Positions 24,751 to 25,181 of a stretch of DNA of 25,181 nucleotides are shown piece after piece. The notes beneath the pieces are model-generated. The model was not told the origin of the DNA. It saw nothing but the letters and a program-made list of their open reading frames with translations, and did not search any database. Position 1 is the stretch's first letter. Every line of letters starts with the position of its first letter. The stretch is from an uncultured Prevotella sp. Its GTDB lineage: Bacteria > Bacteroidota > Bacteroidia > Bacteroidales > Bacteroidaceae. The position numbers and the translations under genes are program-made. The DNA is taken from NCBI GenBank assembly GCA_938028745.1, contig CALIZL010000043.1:1-25181 (forward strand), given 5' to 3'.

Positions 24751-25181
24751 ATGTTAATTTTAATTTTACAAAAGCGTTCTAATTTTCACTCCGTTCTAGC
24801 GAAGCAATTGGTTAAAAAGTAGGCAAACAACTACTGTTTTTCGCCTTTTGCTCCTTTTGTTTTGTCTTTTTTAAAGAACAACACGTGCGTTTTGCACCAT
24901 TTTGCCTTTCTAGTTTGCTTGCCAGCTCATTATTTCTTACCCCAAATTACGCACTTTTAGCCCCTAAAAACCTACTTTTTAATGGTTGTTTTGCCCTTTC
25001 TGGCCATGTGTTTCATGGTTCTAAAAGGTTTTGTTTATACAATTGCTGTGGATATTTATGCTTTTCGTCTTGCATTTAGCGGTATTTTACCTTGCGTTTT
25101 GCACCAAAACGCGCTGCATTTAGCATCAAAACACCTTGCGTTTAGCACCAAAACGCACTGCATTTAGCACCAAAACGCACT
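24751..25181. repeat. Long dispersed repeat, right arm (cut by window end)
   Basis: Reverse complement of 9299-9777, including CCTACTTTTTAACCAAT, the CCATG/CATGG dyad and the 22-bp minisatellite (about five units from 25066 to the edge). It lacks the MITE-like element at the point where the left arm has R1. Together the arms bracket about 15 kb in inverted orientation. Confidence 0.85.

Noticed and set aside
24568..24822. 84-codon plus-strand ORF with QLINLET-like 8-residue repeats
   Set aside because: The repeats follow from the 8-bp DNA period (24 bp = 8 codons). The ORF runs through an octamer array and into the long repeat, with no ribosome site or homologous ORF at the other arrays.

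Overview
The window looks like Bacteroidota chromosome, most likely order Bacteroidales and plausibly Prevotellaceae. The evidence is three SusC/SusD-type outer-membrane nutrient uptake pairs, lipoprotein signals of the SusD type, promoters fitting the Bacteroidetes TTTG/TAnnTTTG pattern, and mostly A-rich rather than Shine-Dalgarno translation starts. The species-level guess is inference. No rRNA, tRNA, CRISPR array, transposase or phage gene was seen.

Layout. (1) 1-2040, minus strand: a two-gene unit. An intact 434-aa inner-membrane protein of unknown function (gene B1) is followed by the 5' part of a related protein (A1) that runs off the left edge. (2) 2013-2730: octamer repeats and a striking 22-bp array of dyads, lying between two divergent promoters. 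(3) 2931-8875, plus strand: an operon for a SusC-like TonB-dependent transporter, a SusD-like lipoprotein and a TlpA/thioredoxin-like protein, closed by a very clear terminator. (4) 8952-13352: a repeat-rich accessory zone. It holds a second copy of the two-gene unit (A2 intact, B2 reduced to an in-frame deletion remnant), four copies of a 192-193 bp MITE-like element, octamer arrays and one arm of a long inverted repeat. (5) 13353-24158, minus strand: two tandem SusC/SusD operons, the downstream pair ending in a strong terminator. (6) 24159-25181: AT-rich leader and intergenic DNA, an inverted octamer array, and the second arm of the long inverted repeat, cut by the window end.

How it works together. 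Each SusC/SusD pair should form an outer-membrane transporter with a surface lipoprotein lid that imports a glycan, peptide or similar ligand. No glycoside hydrolase, sulfatase, peptidase, ECF sigma/anti-sigma pair or hybrid two-component regulator lies beside them, so the substrates cannot be named from this window. The TlpA-like protein ties the first pair to thiol-disulfide chemistry in the periplasm.

The most interesting material is between the operons. A gene pair of unknown function has been duplicated on either side of a transporter operon, then eroded by a traceable 9-bp-repeat deletion. A non-autonomous element inserts at TTTAA, which two internal empty-site comparisons support. The 22-bp dyad array and the strictly octameric arrays have no obvious explanation from the genes.
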